Program-made: the position numbers and the translations under genes
Origin: Bryobacterales bacterium
GTDB taxonomy: Bacteria > Acidobacteriota > Terriglobia > Bryobacterales > Bryobacteraceae
NCBI GenBank assembly: GCA_003167495.1
Contig: PMSX01000187.1
Span: forward strand, 1 to 64,000
Direction: 5' to 3'
DNA: 64,000 nt
Shown: one piece after another, positions 9,205 to 16,177 of the stretch
Layout: every line of letters starts with the position of its first letter
Position numbering within the stretch: the first letter of the stretch is position 1
Notes under the pieces: generated by a model
The model's input: the letters and a program-made list of their open reading frames with translations, nothing else
Databases searched by the model: none
Told to the model about the DNA's origin: nothing

Positions 9205-9244
9205 GTGATCAAAGTTTACGTGGATATACATAAACTTCGATCAC
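9205..9244 (-). promoter_or_regulatory. Conserved RNA hairpin B downstream of micro-ORF B
   Basis: Counterpart of hairpin A with the same GGATAT loop and 17-nt arms. Two substitutions in one arm relative to a perfect helix give A-C mismatches in plus-strand RNA but U-G and G-U wobble pairs in minus-strand RNA. With hairpin A, three substitutions at three different positions all preserve pairing only on the minus strand. It has the same position relative to its micro-ORF as hairpin A. Confidence 0.75.
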
Positions 9245-9289
9245 TACAGAGTTGGTGGCAATATATGTCACGGCCTACAACTCCTAAAA

Positions 9290-9337
9290 CTAGGATCCCC
9301 AAACCACGCCAGCGTTTACCTTGCTCTTAACTTTCAT
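9290..9337 (-). CDS. Micro-ORF B: 15-residue peptide MKVKSKVNAGVVWGS
   Basis: A 15-codon ORF with ATG start, TAG stop and the same AAAGGAG Shine-Dalgarno (9344-9350) at six-base spacing as micro-ORF A. The product is MKVKSKVNAGVVWGS. Residues 1-10 are identical to micro-ORF A despite synonymous changes at Lys6, Ala9 and Gly10. The tail VVWGS differs in length and sequence but keeps Trp-Gly. The adaptor gene that should follow is a remnant, so this copy relies on the intact export operon about 1 kb downstream, if it is used at all. Conserved head plus variable tail is the pattern of leader/core peptide precursors, here at extreme shortness. Confidence 0.68.
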   Translation of the reverse strand: MKVKSKVNAGVVWGS

Positions 9338-9461
9338 GGGTTTCTCCTTTCTAGATCGTGATCTTGTTCGGCAGGATCTCGATGTGTTCTGTTGTTTGTG
9401 TGATCTCAGAGTAACAACGTAGACGGCCAAGCCGCAATACACTTAGGGGGCAGTAAGCGAC
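9321..9461 (-). repeat. Leader block B of the tandem duplication (141 bp)
   Basis: Partner of 8604-8744, differing at a single base. It carries the start of micro-ORF B, its ribosome-binding site and the shared upstream region. Beyond 9461 the similarity continues at lower level to about 9505, through a shared GACGTCGTC-containing stretch, and is then lost. Confidence 0.9.
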
Positions 9462-9707
9462 AAAGAAGTACCTCGGGACGACGTCGCCATCATTAGCCAG
9501 TACTGGACCAGCTGTAATAGCCGCGGCGGGTCTGGCTGATCGACAACGAACGCAGGCGACGCTTGCTGTCTGAAAAAAAATTGATGTCCGTACGTCTCTT
9601 CCATTAGGCTCTGAAAAGCCTCCTGGCGCCCCACTCCGATTCGAACATTTATGTCCCGCACTCGCGCACTGCCGCCGATTTCATTCAGAAGAGACTAAAC
9701 TAGAAAT

Positions 9708-10316
9708 GTGCCATTGCGTTGTAGCTGCGGAGCGACTCTTCCCGAGGACGCCCGCTTTTGCCATAAGTGCGGCAAGCCTCAGTTCGAAGAAGATATTGCG
9801 CGCATGAACGCCTTTGTGGAGGCGCAGCCAGCGCCGCCCGCGCCAACGCCCACGGCGCAATTTAAGGCGCCCTCCCGCATTGGGTTCAGCAACGCCAGAG
9901 CCGTGCGGATTACTTTGGCGGTGGCGGCATTGTCTCTTTTGGCCATCGCGATCATTGCCAGCGTCGCACCACCGCTGCTCTTCCCCATACTAGTCGCAGC
10001 CGGCTTTACCTCTGTGCGTGTCTACTTAAGCCGGACAGCGGAAAAGCTGACGCCCTCGGGCGGCGCGGCTTTAGGCGCCATGACCTGGCTGTGGCTTTAC
10101 CTGTTGGAGGCTTTGAGCACGGCGTTTATCATCTTCACCGCCCAAGGCCGCGAGGTTGTAAAGGCCCTCAAGAACCCCGAATTGGCGCAACTCGTTGACG
10201 ATCCCGCAAAACTGGTTCCGACACTCATTCTGTTCTTGTTGATCGGCACCGTTTCCGGGGCGCTGGGCGGCATTCTGGCGGTACGATGGCAGCCGCGCAA
10301 CGGACCTTCGCACTGA
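9708..10316 (+). CDS. Zinc-ribbon membrane protein
   Basis: A 202-residue protein of unknown role. The N terminus carries a zinc ribbon (CSCG at residues 5-8 and CHKCG around 19-23). A Pro/Ala-rich linker follows, then about four membrane helices between residues 65 and 195. The start is GTG at 9708, immediately before the zinc ribbon; no alternative start keeps the first cysteines. Similar zinc-ribbon-plus-membrane proteins are frequent in Acidobacteriota, and another is at 40988-41440. It stands between the peptide export locus and the PfkB kinase and shows no functional link to either. Confidence 0.75.
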   Translation: MPLRCSCGATLPEDARFCHKCGKPQFEEDIARMNAFVEAQPAPPAPTPTAQFKAPSRIGFSNARAVRITLAVAALSLLAIAIIASVAPPLLFPILVAAGFTSVRVYLSRTAEKLTPSGGAALGAMTWLWLYLLEALSTAFIIFTAQGREVVKALKNPELAQLVDDPAKLVPTLILFLLIGTVSGALGGILAVRWQPRNGPSH

Positions 10317-10369
10317 CGCCTTGGTCAAGCCCAATCCCCCTTCGCTGCTACGCTGGAATTCCGAGCTGA

Positions 10370-11314
10370 ATGAGTAAATCCATCCTGACATTGACGGTAA
10401 ATCCGGCGGTCGACCGGATTGTCACTGTTGACCGGTTAGCTTTCGAAGACCGTGGCTATATTGAATCCACGACCGAAGCCGCCGGCGGCAGAGGGATCAA
10501 TGCCGCTCGTGTGCTGACAGGCTTCGGCGCCAGTGCCGTGGCCATAACGACATCAGGCGGCGAAACAGGCCGCCGCTTCGAGGAAAAACTGCAAGACGAC
10601 CATTTCGAAAAGGAAGTGGTGAAGATTCGCAATGGCATTCGCGTCAATCTGACCATTTCCGACAGGCGAGGTTTATCGCTTAAGCTCAACGAGCGTGGGC
10701 CCATTCTCTTCCCGGCGGAGTTGAACCGGATAGTAAAAGCGGTAGAAAAGTGGCTACCGAAGGCCTCGTGGCTCATGCTGTGCGGGAGTCTGCCGCCCGC
10801 GGTGGATTCGCATTTCTACACTAGACTCATAAAGCTTTCGACCAAACACAAAGTGGAAACGCTGCTCGACACCGATGGCGATCCCTTGCTGCACGGGCTT
10901 GAAGGCCAACCGACCATTGTGAAGCCAAACCAATCCGAGGCGGAGCGCCTGCTGAATACCGTGCTGATCACCCGCACTCAGTTGATTGACGCGGTTCAGC
11001 GCATCAAAACGCTAGGACCGCAATCCGTGGTCCTCTCATTGGGATCGCGCGGCCTGATCGCCGCTACGTCGTCGGAAGGAGTGCTGCAGGTGATGCCGCC
11101 GCCTATTGACGCAGTGTGCCCGATCGGCGCCGGCGACGCTATGTCGGCGGCTATAGTTTGGTCTCTACACCGCGGCGACGCCTTTAGCGATGCGCTGCGT
11201 TGGGGCGTTTCGGCTGGAACCGCCTCGGCGAAATTGCCCGGTATTACGCTCGCGAATCTCGATCAGACCAAAGAGTTCTTTCCGCAGACGCAAGTCACAC
11301 GTATCGCGGTTTAA
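10370..11314 (+). CDS. PfkB-family hexose-phosphate kinase (1-phosphofructokinase/tagatose-6-phosphate kinase type)
   Basis: ATP-dependent cytoplasmic sugar kinase of the ribokinase fold, 314 residues, the usual length. Visible motifs: TLTVNPAVDRIV at the N terminus, the substrate-binding GGRGINAARVL motif (FruK/LacC/PfkB subgroup), NxxE-like KPNQSEAE around residues 185-190, and the catalytic anion hole IGAGDAMSA with Asp256. The NPAVD and GG(R/K)GIN motifs place it with 1-phosphofructokinase, 6-phosphofructokinase II and tagatose-6-phosphate kinase. Which substrate it uses cannot be decided from sequence, and no PTS or transport gene is adjacent. Its stop overlaps the stop of a decayed porin-like gene on the other strand. 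Confidence 0.85.
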   Translation: MSKSILTLTVNPAVDRIVTVDRLAFEDRGYIESTTEAAGGRGINAARVLTGFGASAVAITTSGGETGRRFEEKLQDDHFEKEVVKIRNGIRVNLTISDRRGLSLKLNERGPILFPAELNRIVKAVEKWLPKASWLMLCGSLPPAVDSHFYTRLIKLSTKHKVETLLDTDGDPLLHGLEGQPTIVKPNQSEAERLLNTVLITRTQLIDAVQRIKTLGPQSVVLSLGSRGLIAATSSEGVLQVMPPPIDAVCPIGAGDAMSAAIVWSLHRGDAFSDALRWGVSAGTASAKLPGITLANLDQTKEFFPQTQVTRIAV

Positions 11315-11771
11315 AACGTAAACCCCACCAACAGATCCTCTTGATTGTGCATTGGAGATCGCCTGCTGCTGGCTTTCGAATGGGAACGTGTTCGTCCCCA
11401 GCGTGTATGACGCAACGCAAGCCGCTATGCTTGCTTCACTTTTGTGTCGCACACCCTTCTCTCCAGTAACTCACCCTCTATGCACACGAAAACCGCTAGC
11501 CGAGCCGCGACTGCGAAGAAGCGGCAACGTATTTTCGGAGCCTCGCGAGTTTCTGTCTCCCGCAACCATCCCGCGCGGGATGGTCAACCTATATGTCGCA
11601 AATATTGCGAGTTGTTCTTAGTCGCGGAACCGGACCGGCGTCGATGAACGGGCGCAGCCGGCCGCCAGTAAAAGCGTCTCCTAACGGAACTCCAGCCTTT
11701 ACGCCCACCGACAAAATCTGAGCGAGGGCCGGGGTGGCTATCATCCCTGCAAATAACGGATATTTGTTCAT
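11311..11771 (-). pseudogene. Decayed outer-membrane beta-barrel protein gene
   Basis: The 5' part (11589-11771) still encodes a signal-peptide-like start and the motif ILSVGVKAGVPLGDAF, then RLRPFIDAGP, before a stop. The 3' part (about 11311-11435), in another frame, reads RHTRWGRT and ends NQEDLLVGFTF plus stop, with the terminal aromatic residue typical of barrels. Start and end thus fit one small eight-strand-type barrel of a family frequent in Acidobacteriota. The whole is only 461 bp, so most of the barrel is deleted and the frame is broken. A 20-bp perfect palindrome sits in the broken middle. Confidence 0.65.
11565..11584. repeat. 20-bp perfect palindrome
   Basis: ACCATCCCGCGCGGGATGGT reads the same on both strands with no loop. 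It lies at the disruption of the decayed barrel gene, just after the in-frame stop. It could be a scar of the rearrangement, a dimeric protein site or chance; no second copy was noticed in the window. Confidence 0.8.
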
Positions 11772-11844
11772 TCGATGAGTAGCCAGATAAAGTGGCTCGG
11801 CGTTTCAGGAAGAACGAAAATTAATTGGGACGCCGGCGCGGGCC

Positions 11845-12531
11845 CTAATCGTACTTCTCATAGACGATCTGCTTGCGGTCAAACCCTTTATGCTTCAGAA
11901 GCGCTCGCACATCGTCTACCATTTCTTTCAATCCGCAAATATACACATCGGGCGTAGTCGCATGGTTCGCCAATGCTTCGTCTAAATGTGACTGCACACG
12001 GCCGACAGCGCCACGCCACGAATCGTCCGGGCGCGTGATTGTTGGAATGAAGCGAAAGTGCGCGTGTTGCTGCGCCAGAGTTTCCAGCTCTTCGCGGTAA
12101 AGAACACCATGCGCATAGCGCGCTCCAAACAGCAACGTAATTGGCGCACTTTGGGGCAGCGCCGCTAGCAGAATAGACCGAAACGGTGCAATGCCCGTGC
12201 CAGTGGCGACAAAGACGGCCGGGCGCTCCGGGTGACGCAGTGTGAAATATCCCAAAGGCTCCTGCACCTCAACGTGCTCACCTGGTGAAAGTGCGAACAA
12301 ACGCGGCGAGACAATGCCTTCCGGCACGCGATTCAAACATAACGCGAACCGGTTGCCGTCCGGCGGTGACGCAATGGAATAGGCGCGCGTGATTTCCTTG
12401 TCCGCCACTTGCTCCTTAATAGAAACGAATTGCCCCGGTGTGAACGGAAACTCGCTCCGGTCGGCGATTTCGAATTCAAAATGACGCACGTCGGGCGCAA
12501 GATCGAGTGAACGCACAAGGCGGGCCTGCAA
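11845..12531 (-). CDS. Ferredoxin-NADP reductase-like flavoprotein oxidoreductase
   Basis: A 228-residue FAD/NAD(P)H oxidoreductase of the FNR superfamily. The FAD-binding barrel has the RAYSIAS motif (flavin contact) and the pyrophosphate-side region PLGYFTL. The nucleotide domain begins with VFVATGTGIAPFRS (GxGxxP motif) and has YICGLKEM near the end, the usual CG motif. There is no 2Fe-2S domain, so it likely passes electrons between NAD(P)H and a ferredoxin or flavodoxin. The start is TTG at 12531, fixed by the start of the barrel; a stop lies close upstream. It is about 17 bases downstream of the Cys-rich protein gene on the same strand, so they may be cotranscribed. Confidence 0.85.
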   Translation of the reverse strand: MQARLVRSLDLAPDVRHFEFEIADRSEFPFTPGQFVSIKEQVADKEITRAYSIASPPDGNRFALCLNRVPEGIVSPRLFALSPGEHVEVQEPLGYFTLRHPERPAVFVATGTGIAPFRSILLAALPQSAPITLLFGARYAHGVLYREELETLAQQHAHFRFIPTITRPDDSWRGAVGRVQSHLDEALANHATTPDVYICGLKEMVDDVRALLKHKGFDRKQIVYEKYD

Positions 12532-12548
12532 ACAAGAATTCTCCTCTA

Positions 12549-13193
12549 CTACAGAATGATGCTGGGGGCGCGTTCGTCGATTCTTTGCTGTGGCGTCATA
12601 CGGCTCAAAACATCTAGAAATAGGCGTCCCTTCGGCCGGCCATTAAGGTTTTGCTGGCCAAACCGGCTCAGGAAGATCAGAACGCCGAGAATGTCTTTAT
12701 CGCGCATCGGCGCCAGCAACCCTTCGCGTTCGATACGAATTTTGTCGTAGTCGGCCAAGGAATCCGAAAAAGCGCGCTGTACCGCCGCCGCAATCGCGTT
12801 TTCCGGGCGTGATTCGTAGATCAATCCCGCCTCCGCTGTCCGGCGTGTCTTAATCAATGCGTCCAGTGCTTCCAGCGCATCGCTGTCCACCGCGCCCGGC
12901 GTCCGTAGCGCCGCCTGCAGCAGCGAATAGATCGAGAACAGCAGCAACTCTTCGTGCTCGTTGAGAAACTCCTCGCTAACCTCTATATCCTGGTGCGCGA
13001 CGTTCTTAGGATCCACCGGCAACGATTTTTCGCGCAGGTGCGCTTCTCGCAGGTATTCGCACTCTAGCGGGCACGATATCGAGACTTCCCGTTCAGTGCC
13101 GCAGCAAATGGCGCAGATATCCGCCTGGAGCGCCGGACACGCCCGGCGAGCGCGGCGCTGGCCGCATCGTTTACACAAAATTGTTTCGGGCAT
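12549..13193 (-). CDS. Cys-rich N-terminal zinc-binding protein of unknown function
   Basis: A 214-residue protein. The first 50 residues hold a dense cysteine set (CKRCGQ, then CP, CAICCG, CPLEC) that looks like a treble-clef or B-box-like zinc site. The remainder is predicted mainly helical and acidic, with no recognisable catalytic motif. I know similar proteins only as uncharacterised acidobacterial ORFs. The ATG at 13193 is 30 bp from the divergent 49-codon gene, so the two share one very short promoter region. The flavin reductase gene follows on the same strand. Confidence 0.7.
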   Translation of the reverse strand: MPETILCKRCGQRRARRACPALQADICAICCGTEREVSISCPLECEYLREAHLREKSLPVDPKNVAHQDIEVSEEFLNEHEELLLFSIYSLLQAALRTPGAVDSDALEALDALIKTRRTAEAGLIYESRPENAIAAAVQRAFSDSLADYDKIRIEREGLLAPMRDKDILGVLIFLSRFGQQNLNGRPKGRLFLDVLSRMTPQQRIDERAPSIIL

Positions 13194-13223
13194 GGCACTA
13201 CCAAGTATTATCGGATCAACGGT

Positions 13224-13373
13224 ATGAAACGAGTTGATTTGTACATTAAAGTGGAAGTGGAACTGGACGAGGAAGACACTCCGGAACGCGTCGCGCGCGA
13301 AATTTGCCGCCAGGTTGAAAAGATCTATGTGGTTCGGCGCGCCGAGCTATCAAACGCCGTGGCAAGGGAATAG
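13224..13373 (+). CDS. Small conserved-looking protein, 49 residues
   Basis: ATG to TAG, 49 codons. The product begins MKRVDLYIKVEVELDEEDTP and continues with an amphipathic helix ending in VVRRAELSN. The pattern of a beta strand, an acidic turn, a helix and a second strand suggests a compact folded protein and not a random frame. It is divergent from the Cys-rich gene with 30 bp between starts. No strong Shine-Dalgarno is visible. Function unknown. Confidence 0.6.
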   Translation: MKRVDLYIKVEVELDEEDTPERVAREICRQVEKIYVVRRAELSNAVARE

Positions 13374-13415
13374 TGGCAGATATTTGATAGACTCTTCTTC
13401 GATTGAGCACGAGTC

Positions 13416-14312
13416 ATGGGAGCACGGTCCTTTGTCATTAGCTTGACGCTGTCGGCTGGGCTTGCCACCGCGGCGAATTCCAGCGCTCCGCCGCCTTCGC
13501 CCGCCGAGCAAGCCGCCGTCATTGAAGCAACGCGCAACGCCGCTCTCACCTTCAGCGATGCGCTTCCCGATTTCATTTGCACCCAAGTCACACGCCGCTG
13601 GGTCAATCAAGGCCACACTCCTTCTAATTTGACGATCGCCGGTCCGCGCATGAGGCAGTCTGAAAGTACCGTGCGCTTGGGTGACTCCGAACAGTGGAAG
13701 CTTCGCGATACCTTGACCATCCAACTGACTTATTTCGGCCAGAAAGAGCAATACAAGCTGCTCCTGGTAAATGGCCTGCAGACGAAACAAAGCTATGAAT
13801 CTGTCGGTGGTACTACCGATTATGGCGATTTCGGAAGTGTTCTTGGAATTCTATTCCAAGCCAGCAGTGAGGCAAAATTCACTTGGGATCATTGGGGGGT
13901 ACTCAATGGTCAACCGGTGATGGTGTTCAGCTTCTACGTCGTCCCAGCTCACTCACAATGGCATATCGCGTACGGATCTCAGGATCTAATCGCTGCGTTC
14001 AAAGGCTTGGTTTTCATCGAGCCGGCCCAGCACCAAGTACTCAAACTAAAGGTGAATGCCGACGGCATTCCGAAGAAATTCCCAATCCAAAAGTCTGGAG
14101 TGGAATTAGATTATCGGCGGCAGGCAGTGGGCGACCGCCAGTTCCTCTTGCCGCTTAAGGCCACCGATTGGACCGATACAAAAAACGTTTCCACCAAGAA
14201 CGAGGCCGAATTCCGTCTATATCGCAAGTTTTCGACCGATTCCAAGATTGACTTTGACACACCGGCTCCATTGCCTGAAAATCAAATTAAGGACACAATC
14301 CCCAATAACTAG
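13416..14312 (+). CDS. Secreted acidobacterial protein with DALPDFICTQV motif, unknown function
   Basis: A 298-residue protein with an N-terminal signal peptide (hydrophobic residues about 5-20, cleavage likely after ATA). A conserved segment SDALPDFICTQVTRR follows at about residues 47-61. I recall this motif from a family of secreted proteins that are numerous in Acidobacteriota and have no known function. The rest is predicted beta-rich, possibly a LolA- or lipocalin-like fold; YKLLLVNG and VELDYR are strand-like. No catalytic motif is seen. The TIR gene starts a few bases downstream on the same strand, so the two may form a pair, though a secreted protein and a cytoplasmic TIR protein have no obvious joint role. 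Confidence 0.72.
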   Translation: MGARSFVISLTLSAGLATAANSSAPPPSPAEQAAVIEATRNAALTFSDALPDFICTQVTRRWVNQGHTPSNLTIAGPRMRQSESTVRLGDSEQWKLRDTLTIQLTYFGQKEQYKLLLVNGLQTKQSYESVGGTTDYGDFGSVLGILFQASSEAKFTWDHWGVLNGQPVMVFSFYVVPAHSQWHIAYGSQDLIAAFKGLVFIEPAQHQVLKLKVNADGIPKKFPIQKSGVELDYRRQAVGDRQFLLPLKATDWTDTKNVSTKNEAEFRLYRKFSTDSKIDFDTPAPLPENQIKDTIPNN

Positions 14313-14327
14313 CTTTTGGTTTCAGCT

Positions 14328-14960
14328 ATGAGCCGTTGTTTCATCAGTTACCGGCACGTTGCACCCGATCGCGATCTGGCGCATGCCTTGGGCGCCTCGC
14401 TCACCAGAGGCGGCCACACCGTGTTCCTCGATACCCAACTCGAAGTAGGAACCAGATGGGTGGATGAAATCGAACGCGAAATCAAGGCGGCTGACTTCTT
14501 CGCCGTTTTGTTGTCCGAACACTCCATACGAAGCGATATGGTGCGGGCGGAAGTTGCCATCGCGCACCGGCGTTCGGCTGAAGCAAAGCTTTGTATCTTT
14601 CCAGTTCGCGTCGGTTATTCGGCGGATCTGCCTTATGACTTAGCAGCCTACCTTGACCCGTTCCAGCACAGTTGCTGGGATGCGGACGAACCCTTTGACC
14701 GCATCTGTTCTGAAATCGAAACAGCTATCAACCATCGTGCCGGCCGCCAGACCGCCTTGCCCTGCGTTCATTTTGAGCGCGAAAGTTTAGATCGCGTGAC
14801 GCAGGAATTGGCTGTCTTCGTCGGCCCGGCAGCCCGCATACTGGTAAGTCGCGCCGCCAAAAAAGCACAAACCTGGAAGCAACTCTACGATACCCTGGCC
14901 ACCGAGGTGCCGGCAGGAGAAGAGCGCAAAAATTTCCTGGCGAAACGCCCGCTACGCTGA
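14328..14960 (+). CDS. TIR-domain protein with a C-terminal helical domain
   Basis: The TIR domain spans about residues 1-130: MSRCFISYRH opens the first strand, TVFLDTQLEVG is the BB-loop region, and SEHSIRSDMVRAEVAIA holds the position of the catalytic glutamate (Glu75) of NAD-cleaving TIR domains. The C-terminal 60 residues (VGPAARILVSRAAKKAQTW, then LYDTLA and RKNFL) resemble a small helical module I recall at the C-terminal ends of some bacterial Ser/Thr kinases and cyclases; that link is from memory. I chose ATG 14328 over TTG 14316 because it sits right at the domain start. The gene end overlaps the opposing sensor gene by 9 bp. NAD hydrolase, defence or scaffold roles are all possible. 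Confidence 0.8.
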   Translation: MSRCFISYRHVAPDRDLAHALGASLTRGGHTVFLDTQLEVGTRWVDEIEREIKAADFFAVLLSEHSIRSDMVRAEVAIAHRRSAEAKLCIFPVRVGYSADLPYDLAAYLDPFQHSCWDADEPFDRICSEIETAINHRAGRQTALPCVHFERESLDRVTQELAVFVGPAARILVSRAAKKAQTWKQLYDTLATEVPAGEERKNFLAKRPLR

Positions 14961-15842
14961 ATCGTCCCTCTCGAGTAACTTTAGTGTCTTCGCCAGACTC
15001 CGTTGCATCCGATTGAAGGAAGCCGCCAGGGCGGAAATTTCGTCGCGCCCTTTAACGGGAATATCCTCCGCGCTGATCTTCCCCTGGCTCATGTCCTCGG
15101 CAACTTGAGACAATCGAGCCACCGGCCGGATGACCGTAACCACCAGCACCAGATCTAAGACAATCAGAGCTGCTAGCGCGATGATCACTAAGTAAAGAAC
15201 AAGTGAGTTGAGCTGCCGCTTAGCGATTTCGACCGGAAGCGATTCGGGAACCGACACAATCTGCGCTCCCACAACTTCGTTCAGGCTCCAGCCAAAACCG
15301 TTCGATCGGCGGTATTGACGAATCATGGAAGCCGGCGCGCGATTTGGGCTACTATGGCACTCCAGGCAGCCAGCCTCAGTCACGCGGATGGGGCGCGCGT
15401 AATACATAGAACGTCCCATGGGTGTATCTCGCTCACCTGACGTTTCCTGCCTGGAAGTATCGTTGCGAAAGTAGTCCACAATATCGGTCTCCCAGTCAGT
15501 CGCGCGGTCCGCGGGATTTGTCGGGTTCAGCGTGGCTTCCTTGTACGCATACGCAGGCTCGCTCGTGTGTAGGTAGTTGAAGACTTGCGTCGCCGCGTAG
15601 TTTGGAACGGTTTGCGGCAAGAAAGCAACGTCACGCTTTTGCAGCTTATCCAGCAACGGTTGTATCTGCTGCGAAGTGTAGGAGCGAGTGGCCGAGGTAG
15701 TCAACATCATGAGCTTGGCTTGTGCCAACACTTGGGCCTTCGTATCCTTTTCCAAGTAAATCGACGCTAGCCAAATCGCCAGCGCAATTCCGCCCGCGAA
15801 GAGCGCTACGAAAATCAGGTTGAAGCGCGCAAGGAGTTTCAT
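14952..15842 (-). CDS. Membrane-anchored Tll0287-like heme-type sensor with HAMP domain
   Basis: A 296-residue protein: N-terminal membrane helix (about residues 8-30), a periplasmic domain of about 180 residues with a CLECHSSP heme-c attachment motif (CxxCH) and the preceding MGRSMYYARPI segment typical of DUF3365/Tll0287-like domains, a second membrane helix (about 214-237), and a HAMP domain (about 238-290). It ends after HAMP with no kinase, cyclase or methyl-accepting module, so signalling would need a separate partner. The ATG start overlaps the stop of a 48-codon ORF in an ATGA arrangement. It converges with the TIR gene, overlapping by 9 bp. Confidence 0.85.
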   Translation of the reverse strand: MKLLARFNLIFVALFAGGIALAIWLASIYLEKDTKAQVLAQAKLMMLTTSATRSYTSQQIQPLLDKLQKRDVAFLPQTVPNYAATQVFNYLHTSEPAYAYKEATLNPTNPADRATDWETDIVDYFRNDTSRQETSGERDTPMGRSMYYARPIRVTEAGCLECHSSPNRAPASMIRQYRRSNGFGWSLNEVVGAQIVSVPESLPVEIAKRQLNSLVLYLVIIALAALIVLDLVLVVTVIRPVARLSQVAEDMSQGKISAEDIPVKGRDEISALAASFNRMQRSLAKTLKLLERDDSA

Positions 15843-15985
15843 ACGTGCTGTAAGTAAACACTATAGTAAGCCCACTTCTGGCGCTTTGCGATAAATGATA
15901 TTGCGGTCGCTTCCATTTCCGGATCGTTGGTGTCGAGGTGGAGAGCGATGATGAAGTTACCCTCCTCATCGTTCTCTAGTCCCAT
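15839..15985 (-). CDS. 48-residue protein translationally coupled to the heme-type sensor
   Basis: ATG to TGA, 48 codons, with the stop overlapping the sensor start as ATGA. The product begins MGLENDEEGNFIIALHLDTN and ends KWAYYSVYLQHV. It has a coherent composition (acidic head, a strand, a helix, an aromatic strand). The coupling is the main evidence. A GGGG stretch a few bases upstream of ATG is a weak ribosome-binding site. Function unknown; it may be a small partner of the sensor. Confidence 0.55.
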   Translation of the reverse strand: MGLENDEEGNFIIALHLDTNDPEMEATAISFIAKRQKWAYYSVYLQHV

Positions 15986-16177
15986 CCCCGAAACCCCCGG
16001 CTGCTGTAGAAGCTAAGCCGAGTAGCGGCTCCTGATTTCGCCTGCGTTTTCTTCAGTCACTTGCTGAAGCGCAGCGGGACAAGGTCTCCCAAAAAAGGGA
16101 AGCGCCCTGCCCGCGCTCATGTTCGAACAAATAGGTCGCCGACTGCGGGCACTCACCCAATCCGACGACCAGCCCGG

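Noticed and set aside
9443-9661. 72-codon minus-strand frame just upstream of micro-ORF B, initially a candidate third peptide or regulator.
   Set aside because: The equivalent region of the first unit does not keep the frame, the composition is not protein-like, and no ribosome-binding site precedes it.
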